Origin: Halalkalicoccus sp. NIPERK01
GTDB taxonomy: Archaea > Halobacteriota > Halobacteria > Halobacteriales > Halalkalicoccaceae
NCBI RefSeq assembly: GCF_030287405.1
Contig: NZ_JASVVV010000001.1
Location: forward strand, 62,001-126,000
DNA: 64,000 nucleotides
Direction of reading: 5' to 3'
Part shown: positions 25,848 through 34,184 of the stretch, in pieces
How the letters are laid out: every line of letters starts with the position of its first letter
Numbering within the stretch: the first letter of the stretch is position 1
The notes under the pieces: model-generated
What the model saw: the letters and a program-made list of their open reading frames with translations, nothing else
Databases searched by the model: none
Told to the model about the DNA's origin: nothing
Made by a program: the position numbers and the translations under genes

Positions 25848-27346
25848 CAGTAGATCACCTCCGCGTTCCGGAGGAATTCGATGTCCGCGAGCGTGCCGTG
25901 GAGGTCGCGGATGTCCTCCGCGCCGGTGATCAGCATCGCGAGGCGTTCGAGTGCGAGCCCCCACGCCATCACGTCACACTCGACGCCGAGGGGTTCGAGC
26001 ACCTCGGGACGGAACATCCCCGAGTTACCGATCTCGATCAGTTCGCCCGTCTCGGGGTGGTGGCCGAACAGCTCGAAGCTCGGTTCGGTGTAGGGGTTGT
26101 AGTGGGGTTTGAACTGCAGGTCGGTGATGCCGAACCGCTCGTAGAACTCGGTGAAGGTGCCCTTGAGGTCGCGCACAGAGAGGTCCTCGGCCATCACCCA
26201 GCCCTCGATCTGGAAGAATTCGAGGAGGTGGGTCGGGTCGAGGGTGTCGTTCCTGTAGACCTTCTCCACGCTGAAGTACCGCTGGGGCGGTTCGAGTTTT
26301 CCGACGGCCTCGCCCGAGAGATACCGCATCGACAGCGAGGTGGTGTGCCCGCGGAGGTCCATCCCGCGGGCGACTTCCTCGGTCCACGGCGAGTGGTAGC
26401 CCTCGCCGTCCTCGCCGACGCCCTCCAGATGCGCCGACCGCACGCGCTCGACGAGGTCCTCGGGCAGGTCGTCCATTCGATCGGGGGTTTCGAGCGCGAA
26501 CTGGTCCCAGTGGGTTCTGGCGGGGTGGTCCTGGGGCATGAACAGCGCGTCGTTGATCCAGAACTCCGAATCGACGTGTGGGCCGTCCATCTCCTCGAAG
26601 CCCATACCAACCAAAACGTCCTTTACGCGGTCTGCGGTCTGCCTGAGGACGTGTTTCTTTCCCCCGGTCACCTCGGCGGCGTCGGCCTCGACGTTGTAGG
26701 CGGCGAATTCCACGTCTTTCCACTCGCCGCTGGTGAGCATTTCGGGGGTGATCTGGCCGACGGTCTCGCTCACCTCGACGCCCTCCATCAGCGCGGTGAC
26801 GCCCTCGTCGGTCAGCGTCACGGAGCGGACCGTCGACTCGCGCCGACCGATCAGGTCCCGTCGTTCGAGCGAGTCGAGAACCGCGTCGGCCACGGGCTCC
26901 TCGGCGTCGATCAGCGCCAGCGCGTCGGCCTCCTCGTCCTCGTCGTGGCCCGCGGCCGCCGAGAGTTCGCCCGAGTCGATCTCCCCGTACCCCTTCCGGG
27001 CGTAGTTCGACAGCGCGATGTCGACCTCTCCTCCCTCCAATCCCGACTTGCCGATGGCTTCGCCCATCGGAACGGGTTCCTCGTCCGCCCCGAGTTCGAG
27101 GGCGGCCTCGTAGAGACGCCGTTCAGGGAGTCCCTTCTCGGCGTACTCCGCACCCTCCTCGGTGAGCGAGACGCCCTCGATCTCTTCCTCCGAAACGTCC
27201 AGTAGTCCCTCCTCTTCGAGGGCGAAGGCCGCGCCGGTGACGGTTTCGGGTTTTTCGCCGAGTTCCTCGGCGAGCCGTTCGATCGTGCGCTCCTCGGTGG
27301 CGCTCGCCGCCTCGAGGAGTGCAGCCTGTGTCGATGGCAGTCGCAT
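25847..27346 (-). CDS. pheS: phenylalanine--tRNA ligase alpha subunit
   Basis: 499 residues from MRLPSTQAALL; an ATG seven codons upstream is in frame but non-conserved. N-terminal ~200 residues are tandem winged-helix tRNA-binding domains. The class II catalytic core follows: PARTHWDQF (motif 2 region), YRNDTLDPTHLLEFFQIEG and GLALERLAML (motif 3). Confidence 0.96.
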   Translation of the reverse strand: MRLPSTQAALLEAASATEERTIERLAEELGEKPETVTGAAFALEEEGLLDVSEEEIEGVSLTEEGAEYAEKGLPERRLYEAALELGADEEPVPMGEAIGKSGLEGGEVDIALSNYARKGYGEIDSGELSAAAGHDEDEEADALALIDAEEPVADAVLDSLERRDLIGRRESTVRSVTLTDEGVTALMEGVEVSETVGQITPEMLTSGEWKDVEFAAYNVEADAAEVTGGKKHVLRQTADRVKDVLVGMGFEEMDGPHVDSEFWINDALFMPQDHPARTHWDQFALETPDRMDDLPEDLVERVRSAHLEGVGEDGEGYHSPWTEEVARGMDLRGHTTSLSMRYLSGEAVGKLEPPQRYFSVEKVYRNDTLDPTHLLEFFQIEGWVMAEDLSVRDLKGTFTEFYERFGITDLQFKPHYNPYTEPSFELFGHHPETGELIEIGNSGMFRPEVLEPLGVECDVMAWGLALERLAMLITGAEDIRDLHGTLADIEFLRNAEVIY

Positions 27347-27639
27347 TCGTTGTGTGGTTGGTCGCAAAGCAGTCGTTTAGCGGTTCCGGACTGGCGGTCG
27401 TGAGTCGGGCGACGGTTCAGACGACCGCCGCGGGCCGCGTCGATCACCGCCGCCGGTCGACGACGCGAACGCGTTCACCCCACCGCGGGGCTCCAGCGTC
27501 CACTCATAGGGTCGCGAAAAAGCCGAACCCGACCGCTACCGCCGCCGTTTTCCCCGCCGTTCGCCCGCCGGTCCCGGGTTCGGAAACCATACGCGACGGT
27601 TCGCGGCCCGAAACTAAAGCGTTTCTCCGACGAGGACGG

Positions 27640-29634
27640 TCAGTTCGCGGGCGTGGCGGGCGTCGCGCCCCGGCGCACCGTGACGTACTGTCGGAGGAAC
27701 ACGACGGCGATGACGGCGAGTCCGACCAGATCGGCCGTGGTCCCGGGGTAGATGAGCGCCACCGCGCCGGCGACCAGCGCCACCCGCTCGATCAGGTGGG
27801 TGGGCGCGTAGAAGTAGCCCTGCGTACCCGCCGAGAGGGCGACGACGCCGATGATCGCGGTGACGACGCCCGTGACGATGGCGGTCGTCTCGCCGATGAG
27901 CAGGAGTTCGGGCCCGAGAACGAACAGGTAGGGGACGAGAAAGCCCGCCGCGGCGAGGTTGACCGCGGTGAACCCGGTCTTCCAGGGGTCGGACTCGGCG
28001 ATGCTGCTCGTGGTGAACACCGCGAGCATGATCGGCGGGGTGATGGCGCTGATGATCCCGAAGTAGAAGATGAACAGGTGGGCGGCGAGCAGTTCGACGC
28101 CCAGCGCGGTGAGCGCGGGCGCGCCCAGCGCCGCGAGTACGACGTACGCGGCGGTCGTCGGCAGCCCCATCCCGAGGACGATCGACGTGATCATTGTCAA
28201 CACCAGCGCGACGATGAGGATCCCGCCGGAGGCGGTGGTGATCAGCGAACTGAACTTCAGTCCCAGACCCGTGAGCGTGACGACCCCGACGACGAGGCCG
28301 GCGGTCGCACACGCCGCCGCGACGACGATGGTCATGCGCATCCCCCGGTCGAGCGCGTTGACGGTCGTGACGCCCGCGGCGCGGGCAAGTCGGGTGATGG
28401 TGTCGAAGTCGCCCTGCGGTACGGCGCCCACGAACTCGCGGGCCGCCGAGAGCGGCACCGCGACGACGACGGTCAGCAGGATGGCGACGAACGCCGCGAG
28501 CATCGCCGAGTAGCCCGCCACCAGCATCCAGACGAGCGCGATCAGCGGGATCGTGAAGTGTGCGCCGGTTCGCAGCAGTGCCCAGGGATTCGGCAGTTCG
28601 TTCGGATCGACGCCCTCGAGTCCCTGCTGTTTCGCACGGAAGTGAACCGCGGCGCCGACGCCGAGGAAGTACAAGAGCGCGGGGATGGCCGCCGCCGCGA
28701 TGATGGTGACGTAGCTGATGCCCGTCCACGCGGACATGATGAAGGCGCCGGCACCCATCACCGGGGGCATGATCTGCCCGCCGGAGGAGGCCGCCGACTC
28801 GACGGCGGCGGCGTAGCGGTCCTCGAAACCGCTGCGTTTCATCAGCGGGATCGTGAACGCGCCGGTCGTCGCCGCGTTGGCGACCGCGCTCCCGTTGAGG
28901 CTTGCCATGAACCCGCTCGCGAGCACCGAGGTCTTCGCGGGGCCGCCCGTCGACCGGCCGGTCGCCCCGTAGGCCAGATCGATGAACCAGTCGCCGACGC
29001 CGGTCACCTCCAGAAAGGCCCCGAGGATGATGAACACGACGACGAACGTCGCGCTCACCCCGAGTGGTATGCCGAAGATCCCCTCCGTGGTGAGATACGT
29101 GTGGGCGATGATGCGGTCGATGTCGTAGCCCCGATGGATGAGCGGGCCGGGCATCAGCCGCCCGTAGTAGGCGTACGCGAGAAAGGCGAGGCCGATGATC
29201 GGGAGCGCGCGCCCGGTCGCCCGCCGGGTGATCTCCAGAACGACGAGGATGGCGATCGCGCCGAAGAGCAGGTCCTGTGGCAGGGGCGATCCCGAACGTT
29301 GTGCGAGCCCGCCGTACCGGACGGCGTAGGCGATGTAGAGCGTGCTCGGGACGCCGACGGCTAGGAGCAGCCAGTCGTACCACGGGACGCGGTCGGCGTC
29401 GGCGTCCCGCGCCGGGAAGTACAGCAGGGCGAGGATCACCACCGCCGTCAGGTGGATCGAGCGGTTGATGAACGCCCCGGGCGTGCCGAATCCCGCGATG
29501 GCGATGTGGTACAGCCCCGCCAGCACCGCCACCGCAAGCGCGAGGACCCGCGTGTTCCCGCGGAGGGTTCGACCCGGTTTCTCGTCCGCGTCGGTCAGTC
29601 CGTCGGTCGCCTTCGCTTCGGTGGTCGTGCTCAT
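27640..29634 (-). CDS. TRAP transporter fused small/large permease (TAXI type)
   Basis: 664 residues, about 16-18 membrane helices. The N-terminal ~180 residues correspond to DctQ and the rest to DctM (GVSATFVVVFIILGAFLEVTGVGDWFIDLA; ASLNGSAVANAATTGAFTIPLMKR; MGLPTTAAYVVLAALGAPAL). The fused form goes with TAXI binding proteins and secondary uptake of organic acids, often Na+-driven. Its start overlaps the DUF1850 gene by 4 bp. Confidence 0.92.
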   Translation of the reverse strand: MSTTTEAKATDGLTDADEKPGRTLRGNTRVLALAVAVLAGLYHIAIAGFGTPGAFINRSIHLTAVVILALLYFPARDADADRVPWYDWLLLAVGVPSTLYIAYAVRYGGLAQRSGSPLPQDLLFGAIAILVVLEITRRATGRALPIIGLAFLAYAYYGRLMPGPLIHRGYDIDRIIAHTYLTTEGIFGIPLGVSATFVVVFIILGAFLEVTGVGDWFIDLAYGATGRSTGGPAKTSVLASGFMASLNGSAVANAATTGAFTIPLMKRSGFEDRYAAAVESAASSGGQIMPPVMGAGAFIMSAWTGISYVTIIAAAAIPALLYFLGVGAAVHFRAKQQGLEGVDPNELPNPWALLRTGAHFTIPLIALVWMLVAGYSAMLAAFVAILLTVVVAVPLSAAREFVGAVPQGDFDTITRLARAAGVTTVNALDRGMRMTIVVAAACATAGLVVGVVTLTGLGLKFSSLITTASGGILIVALVLTMITSIVLGMGLPTTAAYVVLAALGAPALTALGVELLAAHLFIFYFGIISAITPPIMLAVFTTSSIAESDPWKTGFTAVNLAAAGFLVPYLFVLGPELLLIGETTAIVTGVVTAIIGVVALSAGTQGYFYAPTHLIERVALVAGAVALIYPGTTADLVGLAVIAVVFLRQYVTVRRGATPATPAN

Positions 29635-30122
29635 AGCGTCTCTAGCCTGTATCGGAGATATCGGAGGTGGTTCGTCCGCTCGACGGAGAACCGGATCGAC
29701 CCCCACTCGGCGGTGTACGACGACAGCGGTCGTTCCTCCCCGTCGATGACGAGCGACTGGTCGGTGTACTTCGCCACCCGGACGGTGAACGAGTCGAAGC
29801 GCCGTTCCATGTGCAGGATCGTAAAGCCGTCCTCGCGCGTCTGCTCGTCCTCGGTGTACTCCAGCCCGATCGCGTGGTACTTGAACTCCTCGCGGATCTG
29901 GACTATCTCCTCGCCCCGGACCTCGTACACCTCGCGGATCGGGGTCTTGTCGAACGAGTGAACGTAGTGGATGGCGAACCGATCGCCCTCCTCGACGCGC
30001 TCGACGCCGAGCGTCTCGCCGCTCCGTGGGTCCGCCAGTCGCAACACCGTCACGTCCGTCGCGACCAGCGGGGACAGGAGGAGGCCGCCCGCTACCGCGG
30101 AGAGCACTCGACGACGCCGCAT
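29631..30122 (-). CDS. DUF1850 protein of the TRAP-TAXI operon
   Basis: 163 residues. A short N-terminal hydrophobic segment (RRRRVLSAVAGGLLLSPLVA) suggests export or a membrane anchor. The DUF1850 core is IHYVHSFDKTPIREVYEV. This family is regularly encoded between TAXI binding proteins and fused permeases, as here; its role is not established. One base separates it from the binding-protein gene. Confidence 0.85.
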   Translation of the reverse strand: MRRRRVLSAVAGGLLLSPLVATDVTVLRLADPRSGETLGVERVEEGDRFAIHYVHSFDKTPIREVYEVRGEEIVQIREEFKYHAIGLEYTEDEQTREDGFTILHMERRFDSFTVRVAKYTDQSLVIDGEERPLSSYTAEWGSIRFSVERTNHLRYLRYRLETL

Positions 30123-30123
30123 C

Positions 30124-31113
30124 TCACAGTCCGGCGTCGTCGAAGTACTGCGCCGCGCCCGGATGCAGGTCGATCGGCGCCTCGCGGGCCGTCTCCTCGA
30201 ACTGCTCGGCGGCAGGGTGAACCTCCGCGAGTTGGTCGAGGTTGGTGTAGATCGCCTCGACGATGTCGTAGACGGAGTCCTCGTTCATGTCCTCGCGAAC
30301 GATCATCGTGTTGGTCACGCCGGGGACCTGGACGTCCTCCTCGACGCCCTGGTAGGTGCCGGCGGGGACGGTCGCCGCGTTGTAGTAGTCGAACTCGCTC
30401 GTGAGCCGCTCCATGTCCTCGTCGGAGAAGTTTATCAACCGAATCGCCCGCTGGCTCGCGAGGTCCTGGATCGAGGAGGCGGGGTAGGCGACGCTCCAGA
30501 AGCCGGCGTCGATCTGGCCGTCCTGAAGCGCGCTCGCGGTCTCGGAGAACGAGAGGCGCTGTTCGTCGATGTCGTCGTAGGTGAGGTCGTAGAACCCCAG
30601 CAGTTCCTCGGCGATGACCTCGGTGCCGCTTCCGGGTGCGCCGACGCTGACGGTCAATCCCTCCATGTCCGCGAGCGTCTCGACCGGGGAGTCCGCGGGG
30701 ACGACGACCTGGGTCGCGTTCTGGTAGGCCCCGAACGCCGCCGACAACGGGAGGGCCTCGTCGAAGTCGCCCTCGCCGTTGACCGCGAGCAACACGGAGT
30801 TGCCCAGCGCCAGCGCCATCGTCATCTCCTCGTTCGCGACGAGCCGGCAGTTCTCGACGCTTGCGCCGGTCGATTCCGCGGAGGCCTCGACATCGAGGTT
30901 CTGATTGAGGATGTCGGCCATGCCGCCGCCGAGCGGGTAGTAGACGCCGCCCGTTCCGCCGGTGCCGATGGTCACGAACTGCGGTCCGTCGCCGCCTCCC
31001 CCGCCGCCTCCGCCTCCCCCGCCGCCACACCCGGCGAGGCCGACGAGCGCCGCCGCTCCGGTCGTACTCAGGAACGTTCGGCGGTTCACGCGGCCTGTCT
31101 GATCTCGAACCAT
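30124..31113 (-). CDS. TAXI-family TRAP solute-binding lipoprotein
   Basis: 329 residues. Tat motif RRTFLST (RR at 11-12) and lipobox LAGC (Cys29), then 12 consecutive glycines as a flexible linker. The TAXI fold follows: VTIGTGGTGGVYYPLGGGMADILN, LTVSVGAPGSGTEVIAEELL. It delivers solute to the fused permease encoded downstream. The chemical nature of the solute is unknown. Confidence 0.92.
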   Translation of the reverse strand: MVRDQTGRVNRRTFLSTTGAAALVGLAGCGGGGGGGGGGGGDGPQFVTIGTGGTGGVYYPLGGGMADILNQNLDVEASAESTGASVENCRLVANEEMTMALALGNSVLLAVNGEGDFDEALPLSAAFGAYQNATQVVVPADSPVETLADMEGLTVSVGAPGSGTEVIAEELLGFYDLTYDDIDEQRLSFSETASALQDGQIDAGFWSVAYPASSIQDLASQRAIRLINFSDEDMERLTSEFDYYNAATVPAGTYQGVEEDVQVPGVTNTMIVREDMNEDSVYDIVEAIYTNLDQLAEVHPAAEQFEETAREAPIDLHPGAAQYFDDAGL

Positions 31114-31237
31114 GTCCCTAGGGGGTCATTAGCCGCTAATAACTATGATGGTTCTAATCGGCCCCCGGAGGCTGGAAGCGACGTACCGCGGCCGGTTCGA
31201 TGCGACGTCCCGTCTCGGGCTATCGCCGCCAGCGCGA

Positions 31238-33160
31238 CTACTCGAGGAAGTCCGGTTGGGTACGTTTCCCGCCGACCTCGTCTTCGAGGTGATCGCGGAA
31301 CTCGACCGGGGAGACGTCGCCCCGTTCGCGCTCGAAGCGGTCCCGAACCGAGACCGTGCCGGCCTCCTCCTCGTTTCCGCCGACGATCAGCATGTAGGGC
31401 ACGCGGTCGTCGTGCGCGGTCTGGATCTTCTTGCCGATGGTCCACGAGCGGTCCTCGATCCCCACGCGAAACTCCGAGAGCTCCTTTCTGATCTCCTCGG
31501 CGTACTCTACGTTGTCGTCGCTAATCGGCAGGATCCGGGCCTGCTCGGGGGCGAGCCACGTCGGGAACTTCCCGTCGAAGTGCTCGATCATCACGCCCAT
31601 GAACCGCTCGAAACTGCCCAAAAGCGCGCGGTGGACCATCACGGGCCGGTGCTCGGCGTTGTCCTCGCCCGTGTAGGTGAGATCGAGGCGTTCGGGAATG
31701 TTGAAGTCGAGTTGGACGGTACCGATCGTCCACTCCCGGCCGAGGGCGTCGATCGCGTTGATCCCGACCTTCGGACCGTAGAAGGCGGCCTCGCCCTCGT
31801 GGACCTCGTAGTCGAGCCCCGCCACCTCAAGGGCGTCCCGGAGCGACTCGGTCGCCTCGTCCCAGATCTCGTCGCTGCCGACGGCGTTCTCGCCCTGGGT
31901 CTCGAGAACGTACTCGGCTTCGAACTCGAAGTTGTCGTAGATCTCCTCGATCGCGCGGAGCACGTCCACGATCTCGGCTTCGATCTGGTCCTCGCGGATG
32001 AACGCGTGGCCGTCGTCCTGGGTGAACCCGCGCACACGGAGCAACCCCGAGAGCTCGCCCGACTGCTCGTTGCGATAGACCGTGCCGAACTCCGAGAAGC
32101 GGATCGGGAGGTCCCGGTACGAGCGGACCTCCCGGTCGTAGATGTACGCGTGGTTCGCGCAGTTCATCGGCTTCAGGCCGTACTCGGTGTCGTCCTGCTC
32201 CCAGGCGAACATCTCGCCCTCGGCCGTGAAGTTGTCGTAGTGGCCCGTCGGCTTCCAGAGGTCGGCCTTGTTGAGTTCGGGCGTCCAGACCTCCTCGTAA
32301 CCCAGTCCGTCGTTCTGCGTCCGGATGTACTCCTCTAGCTCCCGTCGGATCCGCATCCCGTTGGGGTGAAAGTGGACACAGCCCGGCGAGTGGTCGGGCA
32401 CCGAAAAGAGGTCCATCTCGCGGCCGATCCTGCGGTGGTCGCGTTCTTTCGCCTGCTCGCGCCGCTCTAAGAACTCCTCCAACTCCCCCTCGCTCGGAAA
32501 CGCCGTCCCGTACACACGAGTCAACATCTCGTTTTCCTCGGTCCCGCGCCAGTAGGCCCCCGAGATTTCGAGGAGGGCGAAGCCGCCGATCTCGCCGGTG
32601 GATTCGACGTGCGGTCCCCGACAGAGGTCGCGGAACTCGCCCTGTTCGTAGAAGCTGACGGGATCCTCGCCTGCGGCCTCCTCGTCGAGTATCTCCCGTT
32701 TGAACGGGTTGTCCTCGTAGTACTCGAAGGCCTCTTTTCGAGCGATCTCGACGCGCTCGATCGGGAGGTCGGCCTCGATGATCTCGTGGGCCTCGGCGCC
32801 GATCTCCTCGAGGTCGGCCTCGTCGAGGTCGACGCCGGTGACGTCGTAGTAAAACCCCTGGTCGGTCCACGGGCCGATGGTGAGTTTCGCCTCCGGGTGG
32901 AGGCGTTGGAGGGCCTGGGCGAAGACGTGGGCCGCGGAATGTCTCAGCGCGTCGATGTACTCGTCGCTTCCCTCGGTGACGATCTCGATCGAGACGTCCT
33001 TCTCGATGGGGTGTTCCTTGGCGACGAACTCGCCGTCGACGACGCCGGCGACGGTGTCGCGTCCGAGACCGGGGCCGATCTCGTAAGCGACGTCCTCGAC
33101 CGTCGAACCGGCCTCGACGGACAGTTCGGCTCCGTCGGGGAGGGTTACGGTAACGCTCAT
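31238..33160 (-). CDS. thrS: threonine--tRNA ligase
   Basis: 640 residues: TGS domain (1-60), SAD editing domain with [11 protein letters not shown] (~73-83), class II core with [26 protein letters not shown], and anticodon domain. This is the bacterial-type N-terminus with TGS and SAD, not the archaeal-specific editing domain. A TATA-like CTTATTTA at 33184-33194 lies about 28 bp upstream, implying a short leader. Confidence 0.96.
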   Translation of the reverse strand: MSVTVTLPDGAELSVEAGSTVEDVAYEIGPGLGRDTVAGVVDGEFVAKEHPIEKDVSIEIVTEGSDEYIDALRHSAAHVFAQALQRLHPEAKLTIGPWTDQGFYYDVTGVDLDEADLEEIGAEAHEIIEADLPIERVEIARKEAFEYYEDNPFKREILDEEAAGEDPVSFYEQGEFRDLCRGPHVESTGEIGGFALLEISGAYWRGTEENEMLTRVYGTAFPSEGELEEFLERREQAKERDHRRIGREMDLFSVPDHSPGCVHFHPNGMRIRRELEEYIRTQNDGLGYEEVWTPELNKADLWKPTGHYDNFTAEGEMFAWEQDDTEYGLKPMNCANHAYIYDREVRSYRDLPIRFSEFGTVYRNEQSGELSGLLRVRGFTQDDGHAFIREDQIEAEIVDVLRAIEEIYDNFEFEAEYVLETQGENAVGSDEIWDEATESLRDALEVAGLDYEVHEGEAAFYGPKVGINAIDALGREWTIGTVQLDFNIPERLDLTYTGEDNAEHRPVMVHRALLGSFERFMGVMIEHFDGKFPTWLAPEQARILPISDDNVEYAEEIRKELSEFRVGIEDRSWTIGKKIQTAHDDRVPYMLIVGGNEEEAGTVSVRDRFERERGDVSPVEFRDHLEDEVGGKRTQPDFLE

Positions 33161-33253
33161 ACCTACCCTGAGCCAGCACGGCGTAAATAAGCATTTATCC
33201 GGAGCGAATCGAGCAAAAAGCCTATAACTCAGACGTGGTTATCAACTACTAGG

Positions 33254-33586
33254 ATGACAGTACAATTTGCCCCGCTGTTCGGGCCGATCCCCGGCGGGAT
33301 CGAACTAGCAGTGATCGTGCTCATCGCGATCCTGCTCTTCGGTGCGAACAAGATCCCCAAACTCGCGCGCTCGACCGGACAGGCGATGGGCGAGTTCCAG
33401 AAGGGGCGCGAAGAGATCGATCAGGAGCTACAGGCGATGCGCGAGGGCAAGACCCAAACTGAGGACGAACCCGAACCGGACATCGGTGCCGACGACGAGA
33501 CCGAACCCGAGATCGGTGCCGACGAACCCACCGCCGAGATGGAGTCCGACGCCGAGCTCGAAACCGAGACCAACGAGAACCGATAA
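33254..33586 (+). CDS. tatA: Sec-independent translocase protein TatA
   Basis: 110 residues: one N-terminal helix (GGIELAVIVLIAILLFGANKIPKLARSTG), the FG-x-xK-hinge and amphipathic helix (AMGEFQKGREEIDQELQAM), then a long acidic tail with two similar EPDIGADDETEPEIGAD blocks. It forms the Tat pore, the main export route in haloarchaea. Divergent from thrS. Confidence 0.95.
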   Translation: MTVQFAPLFGPIPGGIELAVIVLIAILLFGANKIPKLARSTGQAMGEFQKGREEIDQELQAMREGKTQTEDEPEPDIGADDETEPEIGADEPTAEMESDAELETETNENR

Positions 33587-33619
33587 CCGTTTTTCCCTCC
33601 CCCACGCCACCTACCGATA

Positions 33620-33692
33620 GGGCGTGTGGCCTAGCGGATAGGGCGGAAGGTTCCTAACCTTCAGACCGCGGGTTCGAATCCCGTCACGCCCG
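33620..33692 (+). tRNA. tRNA-Arg (anticodon CCT)
   Basis: 73 nt: acceptor GGGCGTG/CACGCCC, anticodon stem GAAGG/CCTTC around loop TTCCTAA, T arm with TTCGAAT loop, discriminator G; CCA is not encoded. Reads AGG codons. No intron. Confidence 0.96.
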
Positions 33693-33743
33693 CTCGTTCC
33701 TTTCAGTCACTCGCGGGCGTTCCTGACCACCGTTCGCTCCGTC

Positions 33744-33788
33744 ACCGGCGGCTTCGCCGCCGGTTTCCAGCGGGACCTTCGGTCCCGC
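33744..33788. terminator. two adjacent perfect hairpins after tRNA-Arg
   Basis: ACCGGCGGC-TTC-GCCGCCGGT (33744-33764) and GCGGGACC-TTC-GGTCCCGC (33770-33788) stand five bases apart, both with TTC loops. They lie in the 492-bp stretch between tRNA-Arg and pilB, and could end transcription or be a small interspersed element. The rest of that stretch holds one short ORF at 33903-34022. Confidence 0.45.
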
Positions 33789-33902
33789 ACGGCTCACGGC
33801 AGTCCCGTCACGCCGTCTTTAGAGCGCTATCGTCCCTCAGAACCGACGGAATCGATCGAAAATCGAGTCGCTGACGGTCTTCACGAACCGTCAGGCCCCC
33901 GA

Positions 33903-34022
33903 TTACTTCCCGACGATCTGTGCCACGAGGTCCCGGAACCGCAGCGGGCGATCCGCCGTCGTCTTGCCGCCGTATCCGTCCATCGCCGCGCCCGCGTTCT
34001 CCATGTGTCGTGTTCGGCTCAT
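33903..34022 (-). CDS. possible 39-residue microprotein
   Basis: Reads MSRTRHMENAGAAMDGYGGK.. to ..LVAQIVGK, stop TAA. An in-frame ATG at 34046 would give 47 residues. Codon third positions are almost all G or C, as in the real genes around it, and TTAAG near 34054-34060 is in place as a TATA element. No homologue recognised. It could be a chance ORF. Confidence 0.4.
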   Translation of the reverse strand: MSRTRHMENAGAAMDGYGGKTTADRPLRFRDLVAQIVGK

Positions 34023-34154
34023 TTTCACTCGTTCTGTAGTACCCATCTCGGGAACTTAACACTTTCGGGGAAAACGATCATCAAGGAACGTCCCTCCCCA
34101 TTCGTGGAACCGTCGAATCGACCCCGTCGGATTTAATAACGTTTACCGAAAGTC

Positions 34155-34166
34155 TTTTTTCTATAT
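34155..34166 (+). promoter_or_regulatory. TATA element of the pilus operon
   Basis: TTTTTTCTATAT in an AT-rich pocket ends about 19 bp before the pilB ATG. This spacing leaves almost no leader, so the operon mRNA is probably leaderless. Confidence 0.5.
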
Positions 34167-34184
34167 GTGTTATCTACTTATACA

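Noticed and set aside
30940-31030. Poly-Gly tract as simple-sequence error or separate gene
   Set aside because: It lies just after the lipobox cysteine of the TAXI protein in frame, where haloarchaeal lipoproteins usually have a Gly-rich linker.
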